DNA of 64,000 nucleotides from Pontederia crassipes (taxonomy: Eukaryota; Streptophyta; Magnoliopsida; Commelinales; Pontederiaceae), in NCBI GenBank assembly GCA_030549335.1, contig JAUKPH010000027.1:62001-126000 (forward strand). Direction: 5' to 3'. Under the pieces are notes generated by a model. The model worked only from the letters and a program-made list of their open reading frames with translations. It was not told the origin of the DNA and made no database searches. Positions 34,168 through 46,273 of the stretch are shown here, one piece after another. Position 1 is the stretch's first letter, and each line of letters begins with the position of its first letter. A program made the translations under genes and the position numbers.

Positions 34168-34904
34168 GGCTACGTTTTACATAGGAATATTTTAGAATAT
34201 TTATTTTCGAAAATTAATTGATGTGATAAAAAAATTTGGAGTGGTATTTGAATGAAAAAGTATAATGATGAGGATTTAAAAAGTTGATGTGATGAAAAAT
34301 TTTTAATGAATGTTTGAATAAAAAGTAAGAACTAAAAATATAATTATTATTTTATGAGGTATAAAATTATAGTAAATAAGAATATATTATTAATATTATA
34401 ATTTACGTAAATTGTTATATTATTAATATTATTTTTATTTATTTTTACAATACATTTTAAATATTATTAATAGTATAATTTATGTACATTTTAAAATCCA
34501 AATATAATTTATTTTTTTAAAAAATAATTGAATAGTTTAATTAATAAAATATTTATTAATTATTAGAACTAATTATTTTATAGTTTTTAGTTAATAAAAT
34601 TTAATAAATTATTTTATAATACCTTTAATAATGTATTAAAATATTATAAATTATATATACATATAAACCAAAATAATTAAAAAATAGATGAAATTAAAAA
34701 AAAAAAGATGACGGTTCGAAAATAAAAAAAAGGCAAATGTTCTCGCCTGTCTTTGTTCCCATCACGAGGTGCGTTTGGCAATAAAAAATAGATGAAATTA
34801 AAAAAAAAATGACGGTTCGAAAATAAAAAAAAGGCAAATGTTCTCGTCTGTCTTTGTTCCCATCACGGGATGCGTTTGGCAGATCTGGGTTGCCAAACGC
34901 ACCC
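34168..34904. mobile_element. Small DNA transposon or MITE, 737 bp, duplication TAG
   Basis: The ends GGCTACGTTT and AAACGCACCC are imperfectly inverted. TAG flanks both sides (34165-34167 and 34905-34907). Copy B at about 32550 has the uninterrupted CCTTAGAGAG. The interior is AT-rich with TTGATGTGATGAAAAA. The region 52060-52680 is a related copy in inverse orientation. A three-base duplication fits PIF/Harbinger or CACTA families; there is no transposase. Confidence 0.8.
34692..34887. repeat. Tandem duplication of about 100 bp within the 737-bp element
   Basis: The stretch GATGACGGTTCGAAAATAAA through GGCAAATGTTCTCG.CTGTC and TTTGTTCCCATCACG to GCGTTTGGCA occurs twice in a row. The second copy overlaps the terminal repeat. 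Confidence 0.9.
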
Positions 34905-36480
34905 TAGAGGTAAATGTTATGTTTAAACAGTAAATGTGGATTGCTGCTGTTTAACAATTACTTTCCAGCTCTGCAAGTAGATCACCCTGCAGTTTCAGAA
35001 ACCTTGCAACATCTGGACCATTAAGAAAAGCTCTTGTGTATCATCATTCTTCAGCGCGAATGTATCAACATTAAGAAAAGCTCTTTGTGAGTATCAACTT
35101 AAAACCACAAGAGAGAAAAACATAAAGACTTTTTCTCCTGGTTTTTGGACCATCCAGGTTTACCTTTTTATATCTGAATTATTTTTGCCAACTTTGCTTT
35201 ATATCAGACGTCATTTCATAATATAAACATTTTCCTCGATTTTTTGTATCTGTCGGTAAAATGTCATTTATTCACTCTTTTTCGCATAATAAAATTATGA
35301 AAGGATAGTCTAGTAAAAGTAAAAAATAAATCTTTTTAACTAATTAGGCAGCTATTGCCTTTAAGAGTTGAGTTTTACTGAACACCAGAATGTTTAGACT
35401 CTCTCAAAAGGCAAGAGACTTTGTCTTAAATGTTGAAATTTTTAAATTTAACTAGTCAAAATCCAACCTTTACAATTAACACTGAAAAATAAATGTGTGA
35501 ATTATCCATGTTGCATGGCAAGAGCTTCCGTAAGAGAATGAAAATCTGTCACTAGTAAGAATATATGACAGATTTGTGATAAAAAAATGTTGATCACAAC
35601 TGACTAAGCTACAAAATTTTTTTGTGACTAAATTAAATCCTCATAAATATTTTGTGATAGAATTATTCATCACAATATCCATCACAAATAGGAAATGAAA
35701 AACAACAAAAATATTATGAAAACCCTCACAAGTTGTGATGCAGTGATTATTCGTGACATCTTTATGATAAGTTTGTGATTAATAATTTGTTATGATATTG
35801 TGAAGGATTTATAATAGGTTATTTTGTGACAATATTGCGAGAGATTTATTTGTTATGGAATCCTTGTGACAATATTGTGATTGCAATTCTATGATGGATC
35901 TGTGATTAACTTTATATGACAAAATTATATCCACAATTTAGCATTACAATAATTACACTAAAAGTTTGTATCCACGATTTAACATTGAAAACTTATAATG
36001 ATAGCATAAAAATAACGACCATAAAAGATATCACAATATATCATTGATCTTTGTTAGGGGAGCAGAATATGTGCATATAAGCATTGGCAAAAATGGTTTG
36101 TCACTCTTTGGATGATCTTTCATCTAGAGTTGGCCACATTGAATTTTTAAAAAGACATTACTATATATCATTGATCTTAGTATAGAACTTTTAACATATA
36201 TAATCATATGAAATAGACAAAAAAAAGGTCTAAACAGGCAAGATTGTTGCTGCTATCTGTTTAAAGAAAGGGAAATGTTCACTACCAGTTTAGATCTTCA
36301 GTTGAATCATTACAAAGTTTCAGCTTCTCATAGAAACATGTACATTTAGTTGAAGTTATATAGTTATATGTTTGCGAGGAAAAAAGTTGAATTCAAAGTA
36401 GCAACACCAGGCTCTTAAAAAGAAACGTCTTAGTTCTCATATATTTATATTTCATTTCCTTCAAAAGAGGCACGTACATC

Positions 36481-36485
36481 ATTCA
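36481..36485. repeat. Target-site duplication ATTCA (left) of the gypsy element
   Basis: ATTCA precedes TGAACG at 36486 and recurs at 46274-46278 after CATTACA. The relic at 14490-14505 gives the same text without the insertion (TTCCTTCAACCTTAGACAG), apart from a short extra piece. Confidence 0.92.
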
Positions 36486-36683
36486 TGAACGTATCCAATT
36501 TTTAACATAAGGAAAGAAATTAAAAATCAAAGAAAAACAGTTCAAATAGGAAATTAATTGACATTAATGGCAAAATTCAAATCGAATTCAAAATAAAAAA
36601 AAGGAAAGATGAACGGCCGACAGGGGAGGAAAATCCTCCCCTGATTTCGCTCGGAATCGGCCGGCCACCTTGGCCAGCTGATA

Positions 36684-36692
36684 CTATAAAGG
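36684..36692 (+). promoter_or_regulatory. TATA box of the gypsy 5' LTR
   Basis: CTATAAAGG, conserved at 43913-43921 in the other LTR, with a CT-rich probable start region 20-40 bases downstream. Confidence 0.7.
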
Positions 36693-37154
36693 AGGGTGCA
36701 AGGGCGACCTCGCGCCCCCTTCGACTCCCTAATGGACCGCCGCCCCTCCGTCTTCCTCCTCTTCTGCGAACCGTCGGCGACCGACGCACACCCACGACGC
36801 GCGAAGCAGAGCAGGCGGCAACGAACGAACAACAACCGATCCGACGCACCATCGATCAGCGGTGACCTCCTAGCGGCCCTCACGAGGACCAAGCGCCCCT
36901 TCCTATCGGTCAAGGACGGCCGATGATCGATCGGACAACACAAATAGCGACCGGCGAACTTCGACATCCCGGAAATAGAGGTACCTTACCGTTTTAAATC
37001 CCTAGACGAAAAAATATAGATTGTTTGATGCAAAGAGTTATGTCATTGTGATCCTGAGGTCGTTACCTTTGATTTTCCTATTTTCATCGTTATCATTTGA
37101 CCACCGGAAAATCGCCGGAATCGAAGAAAAAATTCGGCGGCCCTGTTTTATCGC

Positions 37155-37580
37155 GGGGACCGGTCGACCGATTTTAGAAACGGTCGACCGATCCCTACGA
37201 GGAACTCATCGGAGTTCCTGTTGCTCGGTCGACCGGCCTCACAGGGCGGTCGACCGACCTATCTATCTTCTGACATGTTTAGCCTTGTAAATGGTCGACC
37301 GTTCTTCCGAGCGGACGACCGATCCTGCGCGCAGTGCGCATTTTATAAAACCCTGCAACCGGTCGACGATCACCAGAACGATCGACCGATCCAGTTGAGT
37401 GACCGGACGACCGATTCACATATACGGTCGACCGATCCACTGACACCCGAAGGTTGATCAATCCAAGAGGACCGGTCGACCGGTATGTTAGAACGGTCAA
37501 CCGACCCCACAGTGGATGGTCGACCGGTTCAAGTCCACCAGATCGGCTCGGCCGAACTCAGAGGAATGGTCGACCGGTCC
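37155..37580. repeat. Array of CGGTCGACCG palindromes, 5' LTR
   Basis: About fifteen perfect or one-to-two-mismatch copies of the self-complementary GGTCGACC core, mostly preceded by A or C plus C and followed by GAT, at irregular spacings of 15-50 bases. The intervening text differs from copy to copy. Confidence 0.92.
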
Positions 37581-39009
37581 AGCAGACAATGAATCAATTA
37601 TAACTTTAAATCATAATCTGATACTCTAATCAGTTCACCTATATTGGTTGAGTCCTATTATACATAGATTAACGTCCAGTTGGGTCCTGAATCATAGATT
37701 TCATGATAACCAAAGATAAATAAAGTAAAGATAAAGATATGGGATTGCTATGTGCCGCCCCCAAAGTTTAGAGTAAAGATCAAAGTTAAAGCAAAAGAGG
37801 GATAGATAGTTAGCTGAGGAGACAGCGAAGTTACTAGTATTCAATGACCACTATTCCTGAGATTTCAGATTTTCTCCCACCTGTATCTCGAATGAAGGGT
37901 GATGCAATGATCACATTCCTTCCCCCATAGATTATTGTATTGTGCCAGAGGGACAGATAGCTAGCTGAGGAGACAGTGAACTTACAAGTTTCTTAATTGA
38001 TCACTGTTCCTGAATTGTAAAATTTCTTCCACCTACCTTCCGAAATGGGTGAGGTAGTAACACCCACCCCTTTTCCTTTTTTGGGCTCATTGGCTTCAGA
38101 AATTCAGAGAGGCACATTTGGCATCCCAACTTAATAATATTGAGCTCGCATAGGATAACTAACTCTAAGAACATATAGTAATATAAAAGACGTAGTGCAA
38201 CTCACAGTAAAATAATGTAAAGCAAAGTACTGTAAAGTAAAGCATAGAGTATGGTATAGTATAGAGCATAGTACAGTAAAGCATGGAACATGGTATAATA
38301 AAGATAATGCAAAGTAAAAACAAAGTATAGTCATAGTAAAAAATAAAGCATAGATATTGATATTATCAACGAATGATGTATTGATCTATTATAGTCAATG
38401 CATTGTAATTAGAGTACCGTATTGTTCATCTTTGTTATATAGATTACATGATTATCATTGATCCCTATTTCACCATCTATTTTGCTATTGTACTGGGCTT
38501 TTTGCTCACGGGTATTCGATTCCCCTATAATAGGATTTTGCAGTTGAGAATGCTAACTGATGGGGGGATGGAGGGCACAGAGCTTGAAGAATGCTGCACA
38601 TGACTGACATTTTGTTTAAAGCTTTCCTTGCTACATTTCTTTTAAATTATTTTAATTCATTCAGAGACATCATGTTATTCCGCTCGTTGAACTTCCTACA
38701 AAGTTTCTTTATGTTTTTCCGCATGTTTCTTCCATTGAAAGACATCATGATCTTCCGCTTATCGAACTTCTTAAAGTTACTATTTTTCTTATCTTGTTAT
38801 AAACTATGTTATCTATCAATGTCTCTTGATATTCCACCGTTTGAACTTCCGCATTAAAGTCTTGGTATTATATGTTCTTATCATATTAGTGCCACGTATG
38901 CTATTTTGTTGAATGATCATGGTCAATAGTGTAGTAGGCAGTGTAGCGCTTCCGGGGTCAACCTGACTGCCTACGTGGCAGGAGGGGCGATTTTGAGGGC
39001 GTTACAGTT

Positions 39010-39022
39010 TGGTATCAGAGCC
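39010..39022 (+). other. Gypsy primer-binding site (initiator tRNA-Met type)
   Basis: TGGTATCAGAGCC three bases after the LTR end. Confidence 0.95.
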
Positions 39023-39275
39023 TAAGTTCTTAGCTCCCTCATTGATCATAGTAGAGTAGATGTTCATGCATAGCATTCATTGTTCATATTGTTTCATAGT
39101 TCGAAGTAAAGTCATGTGCAAGCTTCTCAAGTATCTGCGACTCAACTCCTCAAGTAAGTATTAATGCACATTTTCATGTAAAGGATACTTATATTATTGA
39201 GTTAACTCATTTTTATAGATGCCTTCCTGAGGTATTATTGCACGAGTTGTACGAGGAAATCAGAGAATCTTTTAC

Positions 39276-40320
39276 GTGATGGAAACAAATGACCCAGCTC
39301 CAACTCTTGAGGAACTAGAGCGAGCACGAGTGCGTGGCCAAGGTCGTAATCGAGGTAGCGAACATAACGTACCACCACCTCCCGCTGTACAAGAGGAACT
39401 GGAACACTCTGACCAGGAAAGTGTTGGTAGTAACCTACCAAGGATGTCTCCACCGCCAGTAGAGTCTTCTGAAGATATCGTACAAAAGTATGCAAAACTA
39501 CGAGACTGGGAGCCAGAGAGTTCTCCGCCTCGCAAACACCATCGTTGTTCATCCCCAGAGAAACTTGACTACTATACACGTTGTAATGAGTACGGGCATG
39601 AACGTTGGAAGCATCTTCTCTGGAGGGTACATGATGCAAGGAACACCTCAAAGAAGGATGAAGGGGAAACTTCGCGACATAATGATTAGTGTCTAGAGTT
39701 TCTTGATGTGAAGGCCTTAGTGTGCCTTAAACAGATACTTATGTTTTGCTCTTACTAACCTTACCATGAGATTGATTTTTATTTTAGCGGATATTGAGTC
39801 ATAAGGCTTCAATTATGATATGGAGTTTTAGTTTGATTTAAAAAATTTCCATTTCATACTATTACTCAAATATTCTCTTAATCTTTTTATAGATGCCTCC
39901 CTCTGACAACGATAATGAGATACATAAGGAAGAGGAGACCCCTTTCGTTTCTCCACTTTCACTTTCTCCTCGTCCACTTTCACCTTCTCCTCCTCTACCT
40001 GAACCACTAGTGCAATAAGGATGACAAGTCCTTCATCTCTGCACAATACAAGAGTACCGAAGGTCGAAACCTCCGATGTTTAACGGAGAATAGGGCATAG
40101 GCATAGAAGTAGCAGAGCAGTGGATGAAGATCACAGAGGATAACTTTGATATCCTAGATGTTCCAGAGAACAAGAAAGTATTATTCGCTGGGGACACTCT
40201 CCAGAAGGATGCAAAGGAGTGGTGGAATGGGCCACATCGCGGTGAACTGTCCAAGACATGGGCAGCAATAGTTAGTGCAAGGAAGACTCTTCAATTTAGA
40301 AGAGGATGCTCCACAGAATG
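39276..40320 (+). pseudogene. Gypsy gag, heavily deleted
   Basis: The frame 39276-39689 starts MMETNDPAPTLEELERARVR and is acidic and proline-rich. Its end reads CNEYGHERW, which may be a broken zinc knuckle brought close by deletion. Farther on, the frame 40124-40320 reads ILDVPENKKVLFAGDTLQKD and AKEWWNG, part of the retrotransposon gag core. The end of gag is then joined almost directly to the protease. The order of the first piece relative to the core is abnormal, so rearrangement is likely. Confidence 0.7.
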
Positions 40321-40604
40321 ACGCTGAAGTCATTCGAGCTACGCTATTCGTAGCCGAACTACCCACTACAGTATTGTTCGATTCCGGTGCTTTCCATTCC
40401 TTTACATCTAAAGAATGTGCCACTACATTAGGGTTAACTGCAATGAACCTAGAACATAAGATGAACATCTTGACCCCACAAGGAATCTTGATTACCACCA
40501 AATATTTTTCTAATGTACCCATAGAGATAGAGAAAAAGAATTTTCCTGCAAATCTTATCATTATTCCTATAAGAGATTATGATATAATTTTTGGCATGGA
40601 TTAA
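40275..40604 (+). pseudogene. Gypsy aspartic protease
   Basis: The frame reads RATLFVAELPTTVLFDSGAF and HSFTSKECA; the DSGA active site is intact. It continues to IPIRDYDIIFGMD and then a stop. It is in a different frame from both gag and reverse transcriptase. The enzyme would cut the element's polyprotein. Confidence 0.88.
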
Positions 40605-40822
40605 TTAACCACCCATGATGCTTCTATCTTGTGCAAACGAAAGAAGGTGATTATAGGTACATAGAGTACATATAAAGTTATATTCAGAGGAATTGCACAG
40701 AAAGAACCAAAGGTCATAGTGTCTGTCATGAAGGCACATAAACTACTCCAAAAGGGATGTAGAGATTATCTGGCTAGTATTACCAAGGTAGCTGAACCAG
40801 CCAAAACCCTCAAGAAATAAAA

Positions 40823-42189
40823 GTGATGAGGAAATTTTCTGATGTATTTCCTGATGACGTTAATGGTCTATCACCCAGAAGGGAGATGGACTTCCATATT
40901 GAAGTGGCACCCGGCTCAGCACCAATCTCCAAAGCTCCATACCGCATGGCCCCAGCAGAGATGAAGGAATTGAATGATCATATTCAAGAACTACTGGACA
41001 AAGGTTTCATCATGCCTAATGTCTCGCCATGGGGTGCACCAGTCTTTTTTATCAAAAAGAAAGACGAATTGTTAAGACTTTGTATCGACTACAGGATGTT
41101 GAACAAAGTCACAATAAAGAACAAGTACCCGCTACCTCGCATCGACGACTTATTTGATCATCTGTCCAGAGCAAAGGTCTTCTCCAAGATTGATCTAAGG
41201 AGTGGATATCATCAGTTAAGGATAGCAGAAGAAGACATTCCAAAGACAACATTCCGATCAAGATATGGGCATTACGAGTTCCTAGTAATGTCGTTTCGGT
41301 TAACAAATACCCCAGCAGCATTCATGGACCTCATGAATCGAACTTTTCACGAACACCTAGATAAGTTCGTAATTGTCTTCGTTGACGATATCCTCATCTA
41401 CTCGCCGAGTATAGAGCAATATAGGGAACACTTGAGAATAGTATTGGATACTTTGCGAGCAAAGAAGTTGTACGCAAAGTTTCTAAATGTGAATTCTGGC
41501 TAGAACAGATGATGTTTCTTGGTTACATCATCTCCAAGGATGGAATTGCAATGGATCCGGCAAAGGTAGAAGTGGTATCCAACTGGACTCAACCAAAGAA
41601 CATCTCTGATATCACAACTTTCCTTGGTCTGGCAGGCTATTACAGACGCTTCATCAAGGATTTCTCCAGAATAGCATTGCTACTGACCAAGTTTACAAGA
41701 AAAGGAGAAAAGTTTATTTGGTCGCCTAAGTGTGAAGAAAACTTTCAAGAATTAAAGCAGCGACTAACTTCAGCACCAATCCTGACGTTACCATCGGACA
41801 ATGGTGGTTACGTAGTTTACAGTGATGCTAGTAGTACAGGATTGGGGTGCGTATTGATGCAATATGAAAAAGTAGTGACATACGCATTCAGACAGTTGAA
41901 GAAACATGAGGTCAATTATCCAACTCATGACTTCGAATTGGCAGCAGTAGTGTTTGTCCTTAAACTTTGGCGCCACTATTTGTATGGAGAAGAATTTGTG
42001 ATTTACACCGACCACAATAGTTTAAAGTATATCTTCACACAGAAGGATCTGAATATGCATCAAAGACGATGGATGGAGTTCTTAAAGGACTATGAGTTCT
42101 CTATTAATTACCATCCCGGTAAAGCAAACTCAGTGGCAAACGCACTTAGTCGAAAGTGGGAAGGATCGGTTGCCTTCATACGCCTTTGA
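40823..42189 (+). pseudogene. Gypsy reverse transcriptase and RNase H
   Basis: The frame 40823-41503 has [43 protein letters not shown] and [15 protein letters not shown] (first catalytic D). The [10 protein letters not shown] box follows. A one-base loss near 41487 shifts the frame. The frame 41509-42189 carries on with [28 protein letters not shown] and the RNase H residues in [26 protein letters not shown] and [14 protein letters not shown] at 42187 ends it before the integrase. Confidence 0.93.
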
Positions 42190-42198
42190 CAATTTGAA

Positions 42199-43125
42199 AT
42201 GATGGAAGAACTTTTCAAGTGGACATCAAGAGTAAGACATGACGGATCACTAATGATGATCCAGCGCATAGTACCAGATATGATTGGGAGGATCATCGAA
42301 GCACAAGTAGAGGACTCAGAACATCATACTATGATGGTAAAGACTAGTCTTGAAACTACCAACTTTAAGGTCTCTTCAGATGGTGGCATCAGGTACCGGA
42401 TCGTTTATGGGTACCGAATAACCCTGAACTCCGAAGGAAAGTCCTAGACGAATGGCACAAGTCTGAATTTGCGATCCATCCAGGGAATACCAAAATGTAT
42501 AAAGATGTACAGAGGAGTTTCTGGTGGCCAGATATGAAGAAAGAGATTGCATAATATGTCTCCAAATGCATAGTGTGCCAACAGGTCAAAGTGGAACACC
42601 AGAAACCTCAAGGAATCTTGAAGAGTCTGGGTATCCCACAGTGGAAGTGGGAAGAAATATCAATGGACTTCATCACCGATTTACCCCGGACTCAGAAGGG
42701 GCATGACGCTATATGGATGATAGTGGACCGACTCACTAAATCGGCTCACTTTCTACCATCAAGGTAAAACAATCCCTTGAAATTTTAATGGACTTATATG
42801 TGCAGAAGATTGTTAGACTTCACGGGATCCCATCAACCATTGTGTCTTATAGAGATCCCAGATTCACCTCAAGATTTTGAAAGAGCCTCTAGAATGCTTT
42901 TGGGACGAGACTTCGCTACAACACAGCCTTTCATCCCCAGACGGACGGCCAATCGAAGAGAACCATTCAGACACTAGAAGACAAGCTTAGAGTATGTGCG
43001 CTGGATTGGCATGTCAACTTGGACAAACATCTTCTTCTCATAGAGTTCTCCTACAACAACAGCTTCCATGCTAGCATAGAGATGTCTCCTTTTGAAGCAT
43101 TGTATGGTTGACCATGCCGCTCCCC
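42199..43125 (+). pseudogene. Gypsy integrase
   Basis: After a frame break near 42397 the text PNNPELRRKVLDEWHKSEF, then HPGNTKMYKDVQ and CIVCQQ, forms the zinc-binding H2C2 domain, interrupted by a TAA near 42553. The core has [15 protein letters not shown] (first D) and [13 protein letters not shown]. After another break, IPSTIVSYRDPRFTS (D, with SDRD changed to SYRD) and HPQTDGQSKRTIQ follow; the glutamate expected after GQS is lysine. The catalytic triad is therefore damaged as well as the frame. Confidence 0.9.
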
Positions 43126-43159
43126 GGCATGTTGGGACGAAGTAGGCGAAAGAAAGATC

Positions 43160-43668
43160 TTGAGTGCTGAATTACAGAAGCAGACCCAAGAATACATAGA
43201 CAGAGTGAAATCGATAAAGAAAAAGATGAAATCTGCTCAAGATCGTCAGAAGGCCTATACAGACAAGAAACGCCGTGAACATACCTTCAAGGCAGGAGAT
43301 CAAGTCCTACTTAAGGTCTCCCCCACCAAAGGGGTGATGCATTTTAGTAAGCGTGAGAAATTGAGCTCAAGATATGTAGGTCCATTTGAAATTTTGGATA
43401 TGGTCGGAGACTCAGCATGTAAGTTGGCCCTACCCCCAGCATATGCTAGAGTACACAATATCTTCCATGTCTCTCTACTCTGGATGTACACATACGATTA
43501 TGCCAACGTGATTCAAATTGAGGAACCAAACATCAAGAAGGATCCAACATATGAAGAATAACCCACGGAGATATTGGAATATCAAGAACATCATCATGAA
43601 AAGGAGGCAACCTGGAAAGTAGAATCAGAGATGCGAGAAAAAATTCCACAATTATTCGGTAAGTCTTA
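43160..43668 (+). pseudogene. Gypsy integrase C-terminus and chromodomain-like tail
   Basis: The frame 43160-43561 contains KAYTDKKRREHTFKAGDQVL and RYVGPFEILDMVGDSACKLALP, the GPY/F module, then HNIFHVSLLWMYTYD. After a stop, EILEYQEHHHEKEATWKVE and MREKIPQLFGKS lie in the position of the chromodomain, which helps direct integration in chromoviruses. The chromodomain core appears shortened. Confidence 0.82.
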
Positions 43669-43691
43669 ACTCTTATCAAAATTCGAGGACG

Positions 43692-43714
43692 AATTTTTTT
43701 AAAAGGGATAATAA
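43692..43714 (+). other. Gypsy polypurine-tract region
   Basis: ATTCGAGGACGAATTTTTTT is followed by AAAAGGGATAATAA immediately before the 3' LTR start TGTAACATATCC. GAGGACGAATTTTTTT is a usual feature of this clade. Confidence 0.88.
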
Positions 43715-46273
43715 TGTAACATATCCAATTTTTGACATAAGGAAAGGAATTAAAAATCAAAGAAAAAAGTTCAAATAGGAAATTAATTGCCATTAATGGC
43801 AAAATTCAAATCAAATTCAAAATAAAAAAAAGGAAAGATGAACGACCGACAGGGGAGGAAAATCCTCCCCTAATTTCGCTCGGAATTGGCCAGCCACCCT
43901 GGCCGGCCGATACTATAAAGGAGGGCACAAGGGCAACCTCTCGCCCCCTTCGACTCCTTAACGAACTGCTGCCCCTCCGTCTTCCTCCTCTTCTGTGAAC
44001 CGCCGGCGACCGACGCACACCCACGACGCGCGAAGCAGAGCAGGCGGCAATGAACGAACAACAATCGATCCGACGCACCGTCAATCCACGACGACCTCCT
44101 AGCGACGACCTCCTAGCGGCCCTCACGAGGACCTAGCGCCCCTTCCCATCGGTCAAGGACGGTCAAGGACGGCCGGTGATCGATCGGATGACACAAACAG
44201 CAATCGGCGAACTTCGACGTCTCAAAAATAGAGGTACCTTAGTGTTTTAAATCCCTAGACGAAGAAATATGGATTGTTTGATGCAAAGAGTTATGTCATT
44301 GTGATCCTGAGGTCGTTACCTTTGATTTTCCTATTTTCATTGTTATGATTTGATGACCGAAAGACCGCCGGAATCGAAGGAGAAGTCCGAGGCCCTGTTT
44401 ATCACGGGAACCGATCGACCGATTTTAGAAACGGTCGACCGATCCCTACGAGGAACTCATCGGAGTTCCTGTTGCTCGATCGATCGACCTCACAGGGCGG
44501 CCGTCCGACCTATCTATATTCTGGCAGGTTTAGCCTTGTAAATGGTCGACCGATCTTCCGAGCGGACGATCGATCTTGCGCGCAGTGCGCATTTTGTAAA
44601 ACACTGCAACCGATCGACCGATCACCAGAACCGTCGACCAATACAGTTGAGTGACCAGTCGACTGACTCACATGTACGGTCGACCGATCCACTGACACCC
44701 AAAGGTTGACCGATCCAAGAGGGCCGGTCAACCTGTATGTTAGAACGATCGACCGGCCCCACAGTGGACGATCGACCGGTTCAAGTCCACCAAATCGGCT
44801 CGGCCGAACCCAGAGGAACAGTCGACCAATCCAGCAGACAGTGAATCAATTCTAACTTTAAATCATAATTTGAGACTCCAATCAGTTCACCTATATTGGT
44901 TGAGTCCTATTGTACAGAGATTAACGCTCAATTGGGTCTTGAATCATAGATTTTATGATAACCAAAGATAAATAAAGTAAAGATAAATATATGAGATTGC
45001 TATGTGTCGCCCCCAAAATTTAGAGCAAAGATCAAAGTTAAAGCAAAGGAGGGATAGGTAGTTAACTGAGGAGACAGCGAAGCTACTGTATTCAATGACA
45101 ACTATTCCTGAGATTTCAAGTATTCTCCCACCTGTATCTCGAATGAAGGGTGATGCAATGGTCACATTCCTTCCCCCAGAGATTATTGTATTGTGCCAGA
45201 GGGACAGATAGTTAGCTGAGGAGACAGTGAACTTACAGGTTTTTTAATTGACTACTGTTCCTGGATTGTAGGATTTCTTCCATCTACCTTCCGAAATGGG
45301 TGAGGTAGTAACACCCACCCTTTTTCCCTTTTTTGGCTCATTGGCTTCATAAATTCAGAGAGACACCTTTGGCATCCCAACTTAATAATGTCGAGCTCGC
45401 ATAGGATAACTAACTCTAAGAACATATAGTAATATAAAAAACGTAGTGCAACTCACAGTAAAACAATGCAAAGCAAAGTATTGTAAAGTAAAGCATAGAG
45501 TATGGTAAAGTAAAGTATGGTATAGTATAGAGCATGGTACAGTAAAGCATGGAACATGGTATAATAAAGATTATGCAGAGTAAAGACAAAGTATAGTCAT
45601 AGTAAAGAATAAAGCATAGATATTGATATTGTCAACTAATGATGTATTGATCTATTATAGTCAATGCATTGTAATTAGAGTATCGTATTGTTCATCTTTG
45701 TTATATTGATTACATGATTATCATTGATCCCTATTTCACCGTCTATTTTGCTATTGTACTGGACTTTTTGCTCACGGGTATTCGATTCCCCTGCAATGAG
45801 ATTTTGCAGGTGAGAATGGTAACTGATGGGGGGATGGAGGGCACAGAACTTGGAGAACGTTGCACATGACTGTCATTTTGTTTAAAGCTTTCCTTGCTAC
45901 ATTTCTTTTAAATTATTGTAATTCATTCAGAGACATCATGTTATTCCTCTCGTTGAACTTCCTACAAAGTTTCTTTATGTTTTTCCGCATGTTTCCTTTC
46001 ATTGAAAGACATCATGATCTTCCGCTTATCGAACTTCTTAAAGTTACTATTTTTCTTATTTTGTTATAAACTATGTTATCTATCAATGTCTCTTGATATT
46101 CCACCGTTTGAACTTCCGCATTAAAGTCTTAGTATTATATGTTCTTATCATATTAGTGCCACATATGCTATTTTGTTGAATGATCATGGTCAATAGTGTA
46201 GTAGGCAGTGTAGCGTTCCCAGGGTCAACTTGACTGCCTACGTGACAGGAGGGGCGATTTTGGGGGCATTACA
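43715..46273 (+). repeat. Gypsy 3' LTR, 2559 bp
   Basis: TGTAACATATCC ... GGGGGCATTACA, followed by ATTCA. The TATA box is at about 43913. It carries the second palindrome array (44405-44830). CpG positions are often changed to TpG or CpA relative to the 5' LTR. Confidence 0.94.
44405..44830. repeat. Array of CGGTCGACCG palindromes, 3' LTR
   Basis: About fifteen copies at the positions matching the 5' LTR array, several altered to CGATCGACCG or AGTCGACTG, some still self-complementary. Confidence 0.92.

Larger units (their letters stand above)
33925..35606 (-). pseudogene. Gene-end-like fragment, copy C, with insertion
   Basis: Matches copies A and B from ATTCCCGATAGCAGCTATGAG onwards. It is split by the 737-bp element at 34168-34904. 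The exon part (34960-35090) is scrambled by a small internal duplication around AAGAAAAGCTCTT, so the frame is lost. It ends at GACTA (35606), where the CACTA element starts. Confidence 0.5.
36486..39006 (+). repeat. Gypsy 5' LTR, 2521 bp
   Basis: Starts TGAACGTATCC (decayed from TGTAACATATCC) and ends GGGCGTTACA. The promoter TATA box is at 36684-36692. From about 37155 to 37580 it holds some fifteen versions of CGGTCGACCGATC. Over the first 195 bp it differs from the 3' LTR at about a dozen places, mostly G/A and C/T changes. Confidence 0.94.
36486..46273 (+). mobile_element. Ty3/gypsy chromovirus-like retrotransposon (Tekay/Del type), defective
   Basis: A 9.8-kb element with LTRs 36486-39006 and 43715-46273, a primer site at 39010, a polypurine tract before 43715 and a five-base target duplication. 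Coding order on the plus strand is gag, protease, reverse transcriptase, RNase H, zinc-binding H2C2, integrase, then a chromodomain-like tail. This is the gypsy order. Long LTRs and the EATW..ESEMREKIPQLF tail suggest the Tekay/Del clade, which is inference. Most of gag is deleted, and there are frameshifts and stops. It lies inside the CACTA element. Confidence 0.94.

Noticed and set aside
36554-37457. Several overlapping frames in the gypsy 5' LTR, repeated at 43806-44731
   Set aside because: LTR sequence with CpG-rich arrays; frames lie on both strands and are not kept between the two LTRs.
37155-37580. The palindrome array as a CRISPR or satellite
   Set aside because: Spacing is irregular, cores are about 10 bases, and the array lies in both LTRs of a retrotransposon.
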